A stretch of 64,000 bases of DNA, taken from contig QJNS01000043.1 in the NCBI GenBank assembly GCA_004154925.1, positions 331,800-395,799 on the forward strand, read 5' to 3'. Below are positions 23,401 to 33,785 of the stretch, one piece after another (the first letter of the stretch is position 1; each line of letters begins with the position of its first letter). Both the position numbers and the translations under genes were made by a program. The DNA comes from Monosporascus cannonballus (Eukaryota; Ascomycota; Sordariomycetes; Xylariales). Under the pieces are notes generated by a model. It had not been told where the DNA came from and searched no databases. It worked only from the letters and a program-made list of their open reading frames with translations.

Positions 23401-24010
23401 TTTATGAACGCTGACTACCTAAAAATACAAGACCGAGATTATATAATACAGGAGATGATCCATGAATTAGAGGCCCAATAAGTTCTGAAGGTGAGAGAGC
23501 TAGAATCGGTGCTTTTTAACCCGCCGATAGCTCGGCGACCCCTTGCCCCAGATCCACACCGTCTTACGTTTCCGGGGTGTAGCATTGGACAACTTGGGGG
23601 TTGGGGATCCTAGGTGGAGACCCTAGCCGATCTATAATACAATTAACAAGGGTAAAATCGCCGGTTTCGACGTCTTTTCAGGGGAATAATCTACTTTTAA
23701 GTCGTTCTACTCTCAAAGGTATTCGGTTACTATAGCATACATGTAGCAGGGCATCACTACAGTCGACAGATAAGCCTTGTTTCTTGAAAGTTCAAGGATA
23801 CATCTACTTACTCTCATGCGTTACCAAGGCTGACCAACACAAGCTTTTGCTTGCCGGTTACAGAGACAAACGTGTGATAGTGTTGCATTGCATATTCGAT
23901 GTATCAAATCTCCCTCTCGCAAGACCATACTGAGTCTTCACGGGTCACCAAGGACTGCTACTTGCGTATCCCGTCATTCCCGTCCATCCATTTTGCTCGC
24001 TCGTCCGCCT
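23401..24010. other. promoter of the cytochrome b2-type gene; no other gene
   Basis: About 610 bp between two minus-strand genes. It must contain the promoter of the FMN dehydrogenase and the 3' flank of the unknown gene to the right. No motif stands out. Confidence 0.4.
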
Positions 24011-25081
24011 TCACACGTCTTGAACAGGCAGCTCTGCGGAGCTAACACGCTTCTTGGGGCCGGAACGTTTGCCAGTTGTAACAGGTTCTGAACGTCCGTT
24101 CGTCCTGCTAGTGTTAACCATCTGAACGGTCGGGGAAGAAGCGCCAGGGTGCTGTACGTCCTTGTATATGGTCGCCGCCCGAGACAATGATGGCGTAGAC
24201 GGCGTCGAGGGGCGTGACTGGTGCGGAGAGGTTGCTTGGAATGCTGCTACACCAGGCGATCGCAAAAGCCCTTTCCACGGCTGCGGCGCGGGGATCGGTG
24301 TCTCCTTGCGGACACGCAGTGGTGAGTGTACACTGGGGGAAGAGATTCGTCCTTTCTCGCCCATTGAGGGAACATGCGATACCTCTGTTCGACCTTTCCC
24401 ACCGCTTGATTTCTTCGCATGTTCCATCAGGTCTGAGATTGTCGGAGCGAGTACGGGGGTGACTCTAGGAATCCATTTCCGGGTGAAACCCTGGGATCGC
24501 GGTCCTTGAATGGGAATGGGCCTAGTAGGCTGATCTGATTCCAGCCTCCGTGCTTTCTTCGTGTGTGCCGTTGGTGAACTTGGTAGAAATTGCTCGTCGA
24601 TGGTACTCTCCTTTATCAACGGCGTACTTTGCGGGGTGACTGAGGGAACAGTTCTGCCGAGGAGATCATCAACAGAACCAGTCACGATTGCTCCAGACAT
24701 GAGGAAGTCATCGCACGATTCACGACTTGTGGTGCTTCCTTTCTGACCTCTCCGAGCCGGTTTATCGTAGACGTGGAGATCAAGGATATGGTCCTTGACG
24801 ATATCATCCATCCGCTGCCGTTGCTCCTTTTTCTCGCGAGCTATAGCGGCATCCTCCACATCATCCTCAACGCCAGGCTCGGATATGTATAGGGTCTGAG
24901 CTTCGCCTGGGTCGCTAGCTTCCTCGTCAGAAGACTGAAGTGCTGCTGCTGACTTCACCCTAGAAAATCGGCGGCGGTTCCATCGCAAGGTAATATCTTC
25001 AGAAGACGCACTCCCGCTCTCGATGTCAGGGCTGCTGGTTTTAGACAGCGTTTTTGCAGATTCCAAAGCCGATGCCGCCTC
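24011..25081 (-). pseudogene. downstream part of the unknown gene, beyond an in-frame TAG
   Basis: This open frame of 356 codons continues in exactly the same frame as the gene ending at 25082, right after its TAG. It has no ATG near its beginning; the first in-frame ATG is about 90 codons in (MDDIVKDHILDLHVYD). The sequence is rich in Ser, Pro, acidic and basic residues, with SSDEEASDPGEA and repeated SPS/TPST motifs, and looks largely disordered. I do not recognise a domain. It most likely belongs to one protein of about 622 residues with the upstream part, and is untranslated, translated by readthrough, or separated only by a sequence error. Confidence 0.5.
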
Positions 25082-25879
25082 CTAAGTGTCATCGGCCTTC
25101 TCCATATTCGCTCGTCCTTCTTTGTCCCTCTTCTTCTTCTCCTTCTTCTTGGAACTCTTGCTGTCCTTCTTGTCTTTCGTGCGCGTCGCACCAGCACCTT
25201 CTTTATTCGTAGCACTTGTTTTCAAGCATTTACTCCAAGCGCTATCTTTGCTAGTTTCATTCCGTTTCCTTTTCATCCCGGCCACTTTGCTATGCTTTGA
25301 CCCCTCGCGATTTCCTGGACCGGACGCCTCACTTCGTTCTTCAGACACGTCGATCCATTCAGAGTCTGAGTCCGCACTCGAGGAAGAGATGCCACCATCG
25401 ATCTTACGGTGGTATTTCATGAGCGGGCCGAGATGTCGCTTGAACCTCCAGAGAAGGTAGTGGATCAAATCGTAGTCTATGGCCCGATCTTTGGAATAGG
25501 TCTGCTTATAGAGCATCTCCGCCCGCGCGAGCTTCCTTTTTTGACGTCGTATATGACGTTCTTCTCGTTCCGCCAGCCGGGCATGTCTTCGCAATAACTT
25601 CTCCCTAGGCCGCCAATCACTGGCGCTCGGTTTCTGTCTAAGATCTTCCTGCAAGAGCTGGCTGTCGATCTCGTTCCGCCTTTTGATCAATTCTGCGGTT
25701 TTCCGGACGATGTTGCGGCGAAATTTCTTGGTGAAGGATTTGGCAAGCTCGCTGAGCTCGGAATCATCATTAACATTGCTGAACTCTGGTTGCTGTCGCC
25801 CTTTCTTCTTGAGCATATCGTCCCAGTCGGTCTGGGCTGGTGCTGGGGCAGCAGGCGCAGCCAGAGCCGTGGCCGACAT
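25082..25879 (-). CDS. unknown basic protein, possibly prematurely terminated
   Basis: From the ATG at 25879 (MSATALAAPAAPAPAQTDWD) this frame gives 265 residues ending in TAG at 25082-25084. The middle is a long charged helical region (KSFTKKFRRNIVRKTAELI, then LRRHARLAEREERHIRRQKR), followed by an acidic Ser patch and a Lys-rich tail (SSKKKEKKKRDKEG) that could be a nuclear signal. I do not recognise the family. The frame stays open for another 356 codons after the TAG. A CAG-to-TAG change (C to T before A, the RIP-favoured context) would explain it. The intron alternative looks poor because the sequence before the stop reads as coding and has no good donor. Confidence 0.6.
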   Translation of the reverse strand: MSATALAAPAAPAPAQTDWDDMLKKKGRQQPEFSNVNDDSELSELAKSFTKKFRRNIVRKTAELIKRRNEIDSQLLQEDLRQKPSASDWRPREKLLRRHARLAEREERHIRRQKRKLARAEMLYKQTYSKDRAIDYDLIHYLLWRFKRHLGPLMKYHRKIDGGISSSSADSDSEWIDVSEERSEASGPGNREGSKHSKVAGMKRKRNETSKDSAWSKCLKTSATNKEGAGATRTKDKKDSKSSKKKEKKKRDKEGRANMEKADDT

Positions 25880-27123
25880 GGCGCGAATATGCTTGATATC
25901 CACGGAGGTAGGCTGAGGAGAACCGTAAAATAAGTCGTAGTCAGGGATGTGAGAAGAGTGACCCTGCTAAGATAGGACGATCATCCTAGTGTATCACTAC
26001 CAAGTAAAAGCGTCTCGCGGCGAACCCCATAATGCTTCATTCGGCGTACGTCGTGAGTTGTTAGATGGTCGCATTTGTCAGTCCGATTATCTGTTGAAAA
26101 TAATCGAGAATTTACAAATACTGTTGAGCGGGGTAACGGTTGCCAGGCACATCCCACCACTACTGACTCTGTAGATGTTTGTCTTGTTGCTAGGTAGAGT
26201 AGCATGAGGCGAGGACGACGCCTTTTCCTTCTTTACTCAACTTTCCTCCCCCTCTATCTTGTCAGCATTACTGAGGTCATTATCGGGTATAAACCTCCAA
26301 CTCCACCATCTCATACTCACATAGTACCTGATCGATGTTCTTTGTTATTGCACATATTGCACATATTGCACTGCACATACATACCAAGACTTTCTAGTGG
26401 AAAGCATACCGCCAAATAAAACACTCTCCTCCAAGCGCAATTGCAATTGCATCAAAACTCGGTGTTAGCTCCCACATAATCACTTCACCTGCTGAAGGAT
26501 GATAATAAGTGTCGGCAGGCGGAGCCATCTAAGTTCGTACTAATTGGCGAAGATTCAGAAACATCAAAACTCGTCTCATGAAGCTCAATGAAAGAATATC
26601 ACGCAGTAGACCTCTCGCATTGCGTCTAGAAGGGAAAGGATGTCGATAAACCATATTAGTGTCGTAGACACGAGAGGACGCACTCCTGCGCTGGTAATAT
26701 AGCACGAATAGCCGAGGACCATCATTTATTAGGGCCCGGGGGTAGGACAACCAAAGAAAGGAAGAACGACGAAAAGAGGTACGAAGTAGTATCTCATATT
26801 CTGATCGTAACCATACCTCCATAGATTATTCAGACCCAACAGTCACTCTTCACATGGGGCATACCCCAGCTATGCAATTATAAATTAGTCACACATAACC
26901 AAGCCTCTGCCAAGTCTCGTAGTTCCTTGCATCGGGGATGGACCTCGGCTCATAGGACGGGGCGCCGGGGAATATTAAAGCAGTAGCTGCCGGTGTCCGC
27001 GGCGGAGCTCTGTTACTGAGCTCTGATCTCACGTTTCCCCATAACTTCGATCTTAGTATTCTATTGTGTATATTGCGTACCTAGGTTCGTTAACAGGAAC
27101 TTTACGGCAAGACATATCTCAAA
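25880..27123. promoter_or_regulatory. divergent spacer, unknown gene (-) and hydratase (+)
   Basis: 1.24 kb between two diverging start codons. It holds both promoters. A short tandem repeat of ATTGCACAT occurs at 26347-26378. No gene is supported. Confidence 0.4.
26347..26378. repeat. short tandem repeat, unit ATTGCACAT
   Basis: Two perfect copies and a third interrupted copy lie head to tail. This is a minor feature of an intergenic stretch. Confidence 0.6.
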
Positions 27124-28163
27124 ATGAGCGGCCCAGGCGTTGGTTTCGAATACCCCCGCAAAGAGGTGTCGTGGGTGAAGCGCGATGCCCTGTTGTTCGC
27201 GAATAGCATCGGCTGTACCGCTGACGAGCTGCACTTCCTCTACGTCCGTTAACCTGTAAATTAGCCCCACGAGGAGACTCGCTCACAGCGCTACAGGAGC
27301 TCGATCCGAATTTCTCGGTCTTCCCGACCTACCCGCTGATCCTCCGTCCGTCCCGCCCGTAATTCCTCGTTATCCTCGTGACATATATTGACGATTGCGC
27401 AGCTTTCAAGGGGAACTCGGAGGAGGTCATCGATTTCTACGCCGCCGAGAAGGCGACCAAGATCCCCGGCGTCCCCGACTTCGACTCACGCCGGGTCGTC
27501 GACGGCCAGCGACTTGTTCAGTTCCTCAAGCCCCTGCCCACGACGTCCGCCGGCAGGAAGTTCGAGATCCGGACGAAGGTCCTGGGCGTCTATGATAAGG
27601 GCCGGCCCGGCACGGTCGTCGAGCTGCAGACAGACCTGGTCGACGCGAGCACGAACGAGGTGTACTCGCGGGCCATCGGCAGCAGCTTCTTCGTCGGCCA
27701 AGGCAACTGGGGAGGTCCCAAGGGCCCCGCGACCGAGAACTTCCCGCCGCCGAAGGGCAAGAAGCCCGATGTCGAGTTCGAGGACCAGACGACCGGGCAG
27801 ACGCCGTTACTGTACCGATTGAACGGCGACTACAACCCGCTGCACGCGCACCCGGAGCCGGGCAAGAAGATGGGTTTCGGCGGCGTCATAATCCACGGGC
27901 TGTACTCCTTCAATTCCACCTGTCACGGCCTGCTGCAGAAGCTTGGCGGCAGCGACCCGACCAATATCAAGGAATACCAGGCTCGCTTTGCGAGTCCCGT
28001 CAGGCCGGGCGATAAGCTCGTGACGTCAGTATGGAGAACCGGCGAGATCAAAGACGGATGGGAGGAGATCAGATTCGAGACGAAGGTTGCGGGCGGCAAG
28101 GTCTGTCTCAGCAATGGTAGGGCGCTCATGAAAGTCGTTGGGGAATCGAAGAGCAAGCTATGA
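27124..28163 (+). CDS. peroxisomal MaoC-type enoyl-CoA hydratase 2
   Basis: The protein resembles the hydratase-2 part of the fungal multifunctional beta-oxidation enzyme (Fox2) as a stand-alone protein; it would hydrate trans-2-enoyl-CoA to 3R-hydroxyacyl-CoA. Exons are 27124-27243, 27297-27345 and 27403-28163; the small introns (53 and 57 bp) both start GTCCGT, an uncommon donor, but joining gives the conserved ELDPNFSVFPTYPLILPF. The product is 309 residues. The hot-dog hydratase motif is GDYNPLHAHPE followed by GFGGVIIHGLYSF, with Asp and His of the active site present. The C-terminus is SKL, a perfect PTS1 peroxisome signal. The repeat of the same rare donor in both introns supports the model. 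Confidence 0.92.
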
Positions 28164-28441
28164 GGAAATGCAGTTGTACAGGATTTTAAACGAACTTGTA
28201 CATAGTCGATAGCGACTTTAATTTGGTCCACTTCATTATGTATTTTGAGCCAGATGGGTTACGTGCGTGATCAGGAGGGGGGCAATGAGAGGCGGTATTC
28301 ATACCGGTATCAACTGTCATGCGTGATTCCGAAAAATTAGCTGCCTAAGAAGACGGCCAATTTTCAAACACTGCAAACCAACTCTACCGTAATCACCTCA
28401 CTATGCCGAGCATCTCGGATCATCGTCCGTGTTGAAGAGAA

Positions 28442-30317
28442 ATGGCTTCCCAGGTCAAGGTCGGAGACCGCCTGTCTTTTGACGGAGCCGTATGCACCGT
28501 CCGATACGTGGGCGAAGTCGCCGGCACATCTGGAAGCTGGCTTGGCGTCGAATGGGACGACCCAACCCGAGGAAAACACGACGGCTCGCATAAAGGGGTC
28601 CGCTATTTTACATGTAGGCCCGTCGTCCGAAAACCGCTTGATCGAGAATCTTTTATTGAGCGCGTCCACCAGGTAAATCCAAGGCCGCGACGGCCGCCTC
28701 GTTCGTGCGGCCGACCCGCCCCGCGGAGAGGCCGCAGAGCTTCGTCTCGGCGCTCGTCGACAAGTACACGGCGGAGCTCACCAACGCGAAGGCGATCCAG
28801 TTCTCGGGTAAGGTTGCCGAGGAGGTCGGCTTCGAGAAGATCCGCCGCAAGCAGGCGCAGCTGTCGGAGCTGAAGTTCGCCATCCTCGACGGCGCGCGCA
28901 TCGCCTCCGTCTACGCCGAGGGCGACGAACCGATCCGCACGGTCTGCCCTAAGATCAAAGACATGGATCTCAGTCGCAACCTGTTCCGGCACGTCGGGAC
29001 GGTCGTTGCTATCTGCTCCGAGTTGCCCGATCTACGAACTTTGCGTCTGAAGTGAGTAATTTACCATCCCAAGACACGTTCGGCTTCGTACCGCTGACTC
29101 AACCCAGTGGCAATCGCTTTCAGGAAATTCTGGAAGATAGCAGGCTGGATGGCGCAGGGGCGTCCTTCACGAAAGTCGAGAGTCTCGCTCTTGAAGAGAC
29201 GCTCATGACCTGGGAGGAAATGTGCCACGTGGCAACCAAATTTCCGGTTCTTTCTACGCTCACTGCTAGCATAAACCAGCTCTCCTTCCTCTCGGGAACC
29301 CGGTCACCTACGCTCTCGTCTACGCTGACGTCTCTGTATCTGGAGCTCAACGATTTTACTTCTATTTCCGACGTCGCAAGTTTGGCTGGGCTGAAGTCTC
29401 TCCGCAACCTGCATCTCAAAGGCAACAACATATCTATGCTCACTAAGGAGGCATCCGACACCCTTCCGGTGTTCCCGGATAGCCTCCAGTACGTGGACAT
29501 CTCCTACAACCGGGTGTCGACCTGGTCGTTTGTGGACGAGCTCCCGACATGCTTTCCGGGTCTGGTGTCCCTGCGCTTCGCCCACAACCCCATCTACGAC
29601 AACCCGGACCCCGAGTTCTCGGGCCAGTCGAAGAACGCCCCCGAGGAGGCGTACATGTTCACGGTGGGCCGCCTCGCGAAGCTCAAGGTGCTGAACTTCG
29701 GCAGCATCTCCAGGGACGACCGCCAGAACGCGGAAATGTTCTACCTGGCCCGCATCGGAAAGCACCTGGCCGCCGTGCCCGAGAGCGGGGAGCACGAGGT
29801 TGCCAAGCAACATAGGAGGTACGCCGAGCTCTGCGAGCTCTACGGGCCGCCTGTGGTGAACCGGAAGAAGGAGATCAATCCCGCCTTCCTGGAAGCCCGA
29901 CTAGTGACGGTGCAATTCGTCCTGCATAGAGCCGAGGAAGGCGGCAAGAAGGCGGCAGTCAAGCGGACGACCAGGATCCCCAAGAGCTTCGACATCTACG
30001 CCGTCAAAGGGATCGCCGGCAAGCTGTTTGGCCTCAGGCCGCTAGGGCTACGTTTGATTTGGGAAACGGGTGAGTGGGACCCGGTGGCAGGGTTTGATGA
30101 GGAAGTTGAGGACAGTAGCGAGGAGGAGGATGAGGGGGAGGGGGAAGCAAGGCGTGAGAGGCAGGAAGCCGCAAACGCGCTTACGGAGGGCTCCCAGCCG
30201 GATGCGAGGGCCGCTGGTAAGTGGGTCAAGCGTGAGGTTGAGCTGCACGACGGGCCCCGACAACTGGGTTTCTGTGTCGATGGGCCGGAGGCAAAGATCA
30301 GGGTTGAGGCCCGATGA
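28442..30317 (+). CDS. PAC2: tubulin-folding cofactor E (TBCE / Pac2)
   Basis: Cofactor E acts with cofactors D and C to release and assemble alpha/beta-tubulin in the cytosol. Exons are 28442-28613, 28673-29051 and 29108-30317; introns are 59 and 56 bp, and the product is 586 residues. The CAP-Gly domain is at residues 1-60 (VGEVAGTSGSWLGVEWDDP); its GKNDG signature reads GKHDG. The first intron must be removed to read YFTCKSKAATAASFVRPTRP; without it the frame breaks. Leucine-rich repeats fill the middle (LRNLHLKGNNIS, LQYVDISYNR), and a ubiquitin-like domain with an acidic loop (SSEEEDEGEGE) ends the protein. All three family domains are present in order. Confidence 0.94.
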
Positions 30318-30819
30318 TGTGGGACGCGGAATGCAGGAACCAGCTTGTTCAATCAGGCAAAGAAAGGGATGGCTTGGGAAGCAAGATTAGACAGAGTTTA
30401 GAGCGCCCGTGTTCAGTTACTTAAGAATGGCCCCAAACCTCAAGTCTTCCAAAGTCTGGAGCCCAGGTTGGACTTTTTGGATTATATACTATAGAAACCG
30501 ATCTTCCTATATCCCAGTACGTTCCGGAGACAAACCTTAGCAACTGATTTTATTAGCAAAGCCCCAAGCTGGTAACAACAAGCGGAGAGGTTGACAAACT
30601 CCAAGCGACCCAGCATAGGATAAATGATGGATGAATCCTGCGTATGAATGCGGCAACGGCACCCCCGTTCTCATTCCCCTACCTGACCGACAGCACGTCA
30701 TCGATCTCGTTTCATAACTACGCAAGATAGTGTATATCGTTCGGTTTAGCATCACCAAGCAGCGCAAACCCTATCCCATCGGAGACCCTCTCTAGGTCGA
30801 AAGTAGGGGGTCAACCACC
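30318..30819. other. spacer between TBCE and the CCCH gene
   Basis: About 500 bp holding the TBCE 3'UTR and the promoter of the CCCH gene, both on the plus strand. No other gene is seen. Confidence 0.4.
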
Positions 30820-32535
30820 ATGAACCCTAACCATCAACAAGCCACTGTGGCCACGAACCCGGATGCTGGCAGTGGTAGCGGCGGGGGGGAGAGCAGCACC
30901 GACTACCGCGCGATGGAACCAGCAGCACCAGCGCCGAGCTCTCGCACACAGACGACGGCGCCCACAACCCAGCAACGCCAACAGCAACAGTCGCTGCCGC
31001 AGCCGATCCCGCTGCCGCGGTACTTCCTCGTGCGGCCGGGCACGGTGAAGCACACGGCGTCGAGCGCGGTGACGATCCCGGGCCCGATGGTGCCGCTGCT
31101 GCCCGTGGACCAGCTGCCCGAGTGGATGGACGTGCTCGGGGTGCCGCGGGAGCTGGCCGTCGAGCAGACGGCCGGCCTCGTCAACCTCGGAACCGTGGCG
31201 AGGGGGATGCCCGCGTTCTACGAGGTCTACTTCCACCAGCAGCATGATCAGCAGCAGTACGTGCGCCCGCGTGATGGTGGTGATAACGATGATAGTAATA
31301 GAGCGGTCGGGAGTCAGAAGTACTGGCCAGAGGAGGACGACGGGGGCGTGGAAGGCAGGCTGGTGATCGAGGACGCCTCCTCGCCTTCGCGCATTTCGAC
31401 ATCGGCCTCCTCGTCGCTGGCCTCGGCCTCGCGCATGGGTCCCGGCGCGAAGTCGTTCGCGAGCACCAAGGCGGTGAATCGCGGAGGCGGTAATGGGAAA
31501 CCGCATATCGGTAAGACCAACGCTCCGAACGTAAACCTAAACCGCAGCACCAGCAACAGTAACACCAGCGACCGTGATGACCCACCGCCGCCACAGCTCC
31601 CCTCGCCCACCGTGCACGGCAGCAGCACCTCAACCTCAAACCAATACCTATACTACCACGATAACAACCATACTAATGATGACGGTGGTGGTGGTGGTGG
31701 CCATCCCCTACCGCCTCCTTCTTCGCCTGCCCACCCGCACCCTGCGGACAGGATGCTAGCGGCTTCAGCAGCGGCGTCCTTCTCCGCGCCGTCCCGTCCC
31801 CACAACCCCGTTCACCACCAGCACAACCACGACCGCCGCCCGCCGTCGTCATCCGCGGCGTCCAAGAGACGAGTCGGCGGCGGCAACCCGTTGCCGACCA
31901 GCGTCTACTGCAGGCACTGGTGCCATCACGGGCGGTGCCGGTGGCAGGGGGCCTGCTGGTACGCGCACGCGATGCCCTCGACGGCCGAGGGCCTGCGCGG
32001 GGTCGGGCTCGGCGACTACCCGGCGTGGTGGCGGGCCGCGGTGGGTATGGCGTTCCGGATGACCGGCGGGGGCGGGGGTGGGCATTTCCCCTCCCCTCAG
32101 CCCTCTGCCCGTCCACATGCCCATGCCCATTCTTTCACTGCTGCTGCTGGTGGAGGCGGCGGCCCCAGCTTCCCTCCCCCTCCAGCCGGGAGCTCGAAGA
32201 GGATGATCCGGGAGTGGAGGGAGACGGCGATGGTGATGGGCTGGAACCCCTCCGCCGTTGGCCCCCCCGCGAACGCGGTTGGCGGCGGCGGCGGCGGCGG
32301 CGCTCGTGGCGGTGCGGTCCGAAGTCGCAGGGAGCGCGAGCGAGATGGGGAAGAAGGAGGCGACGAACACGGACGCAAGGAGAAAGGGGGTAAGAACAGC
32401 CGAAGTGCTGTCGTCGATTACTTAACCATGGACGAGGAGGAGCTGGGGGCGGAGACGGTCGAGGGTATCGATGCCCCTTCAAAGGAGAGAAGGCAGACTA
32501 CTACCCGAGAAACCAATGCGCTGGTTGAGATTTAA
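30820..32535 (+). CDS. CCCH zinc-finger protein with low-complexity regions
   Basis: A single exon of 571 codons. The N-terminus carries a conserved-looking block, RYFLVRPGTVKHTASSAVTI through LPVDQLPEWMDVLGVPREL. A single CCCH finger lies near residue 367: YCRHWCHHGRCRWQGACWYAH. CCCH fingers of this type usually bind RNA. Between and after these are long runs of Ser, Asn, His, Pro and Gly, encoded by simple repeats such as GGT at 31683-31700 and GGC at 32281-32303. These give hydrophilic, disordered segments that are likely to vary between strains. Cellular role unknown. The ATG at 30820 is the first in frame. Confidence 0.8.
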   Translation: MNPNHQQATVATNPDAGSGSGGGESSTDYRAMEPAAPAPSSRTQTTAPTTQQRQQQQSLPQPIPLPRYFLVRPGTVKHTASSAVTIPGPMVPLLPVDQLPEWMDVLGVPRELAVEQTAGLVNLGTVARGMPAFYEVYFHQQHDQQQYVRPRDGGDNDDSNRAVGSQKYWPEEDDGGVEGRLVIEDASSPSRISTSASSSLASASRMGPGAKSFASTKAVNRGGGNGKPHIGKTNAPNVNLNRSTSNSNTSDRDDPPPPQLPSPTVHGSSTSTSNQYLYYHDNNHTNDDGGGGGGHPLPPPSSPAHPHPADRMLAASAAASFSAPSRPHNPVHHQHNHDRRPPSSSAASKRRVGGGNPLPTSVYCRHWCHHGRCRWQGACWYAHAMPSTAEGLRGVGLGDYPAWWRAAVGMAFRMTGGGGGGHFPSPQPSARPHAHAHSFTAAAGGGGGPSFPPPPAGSSKRMIREWRETAMVMGWNPSAVGPPANAVGGGGGGGARGGAVRSRRERERDGEEGGDEHGRKEKGGKNSRSAVVDYLTMDEEELGAETVEGIDAPSKERRQTTTRETNALVEI

Positions 32536-32811
32536 GGCGATTGGAAATCAACCCCCCCTGGGGTGAGAATGATCTGTTTTCTTAGTACGATTGGGCCACT
32601 GGGAAGGAATGCATCGGTTCGTGCAGTGGACGTATGAATTCACATTTTCCGCTACTTTAATGCAACTGAACTCCATCCATGCTCGGACAAAGGAACACGG
32701 CCAAAGTCGTACAGCCAGCCAAGACATACCTCTGGCGGCAAGCGTAATTCATTCAAATTTTGTACACTCGTTTCTCCCTATAATCCGACCAGCTACCCGC
32801 CCGCCCCAAGA
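32536..32811. other. convergent 3' spacer, CCCH gene and SDHB
   Basis: 276 bp between converging genes; it should contain both 3'UTRs. Confidence 0.35.
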
Positions 32812-33785
32812 TCAGAATGCCAACTCCTTCCTGATCTGCGCGATGGCCAGACCGGGGTTCAAGCCCTTCGGGCATGTCCGCGTGCAGTTCAGGATGGTGT
32901 GGCATCGATACAGGCTCATGGAGTTGTCGAGGGCGGCCTTGCGCTCTGCCTTCCTCTCGTCTCGCGAGTCGACGATCCAGCGGTATGACTGAAGAAGGAT
33001 CGCAGGGCCCAGGTATTCTTCGGCGTTCCACCAGTAAGACGGGCACGCCGTGGAGCAGCAAGCGCAGAGAATGCATTCGTAGAGACCATCCAGCTTCCGG
33101 CGGTCGGCCTTCGTCTGTCGGTACTCCTTGCCCTGCAAATAGAGTCAGTATCAGGAAACCGATGCGGCAGTCTTAGTGCACCTACGTCTGGTGAGGGGGT
33201 GTCCCTCTGGAGATACGGCTTAATCGACTTGTATTGCTTGTAGAAGTATGTCAAGTCTGGTACGAGATCCTTCACGACATATGTGTGAGGGAGAGGGTAA
33301 ATCTTCATCTCCTGGGCAGTATCGGTAGGTATCCGGCCTGAAGCGTCACGTTAGCGCGCCGAGAACAGAAACAACTCCCAAGAATGAACCTCAGCGGTGA
33401 ACAACATACACAAGCAGGCCAGTGTGTTTACTCCGTTGATGTTCATTGCGCAGCTACCACAAATACCCTCTCGGCAACTCCGGCGGAAAGCGAGCGTGGG
33501 ATCCACCTCATTCTTGATTCTGACCAGAGCATCGAGAACCATAGGGCCGGTCTTGTTCAGATCTAGCTTGTACGTCTGCATCGTGGGTTTCTCGGTCGGG
33601 GTGTCGGGATTCCACCGGTAGACTTGGAAAGTCTTGATGCGCGCATCGGTGCTGCCCTTGGGGTTGGCATCGACGGTAGCACCGCCGAGGGTCGCCATTG
33701 ACCGGGCGAGCATGGGCGTAGATCGCATGGTCGGCCGTGTGGAGGCGGCCAGAAGCCGGGATGTGGTAGAGCGGAGAGCGGCCAT
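32812..33785 (-). CDS. SDH2: succinate dehydrogenase iron-sulfur subunit (SdhB/Sdh2)
   Basis: Subunit B of respiratory complex II carries electrons from succinate oxidation to ubiquinone in the mitochondrial inner membrane. Exons are 33410-33785, 33186-33337 and 32812-33132; introns are 72 and 53 bp, and the product is 282 residues. An Arg/Ser-rich presequence covers about residues 1-30. All cluster ligands are present: [2Fe-2S] in [20 protein letters not shown], [4Fe-4S] in [16 protein letters not shown], and [3Fe-4S] in [14 protein letters not shown]. The quinone-site Pro (about 207) and His (about 254), positions where fungicide resistance changes are known in other fungi, are both the ordinary residues here. 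SDHAF3, which helps mature this subunit, lies about 15 kb to the right. Confidence 0.97.

Noticed and set aside
24955..25215. Arg-rich frame bridging the TAG at 25082
   Set aside because: Considered as a frameshifted bridge between the two halves, but both halves already share one frame and this one is only its out-of-frame shadow.
28614..28704. Frameshift in the tubulin cofactor E gene
   Set aside because: A normal 59-bp intron (28614-28672) restores the Cys of YFTC and the family sequence, so the gene is intact.
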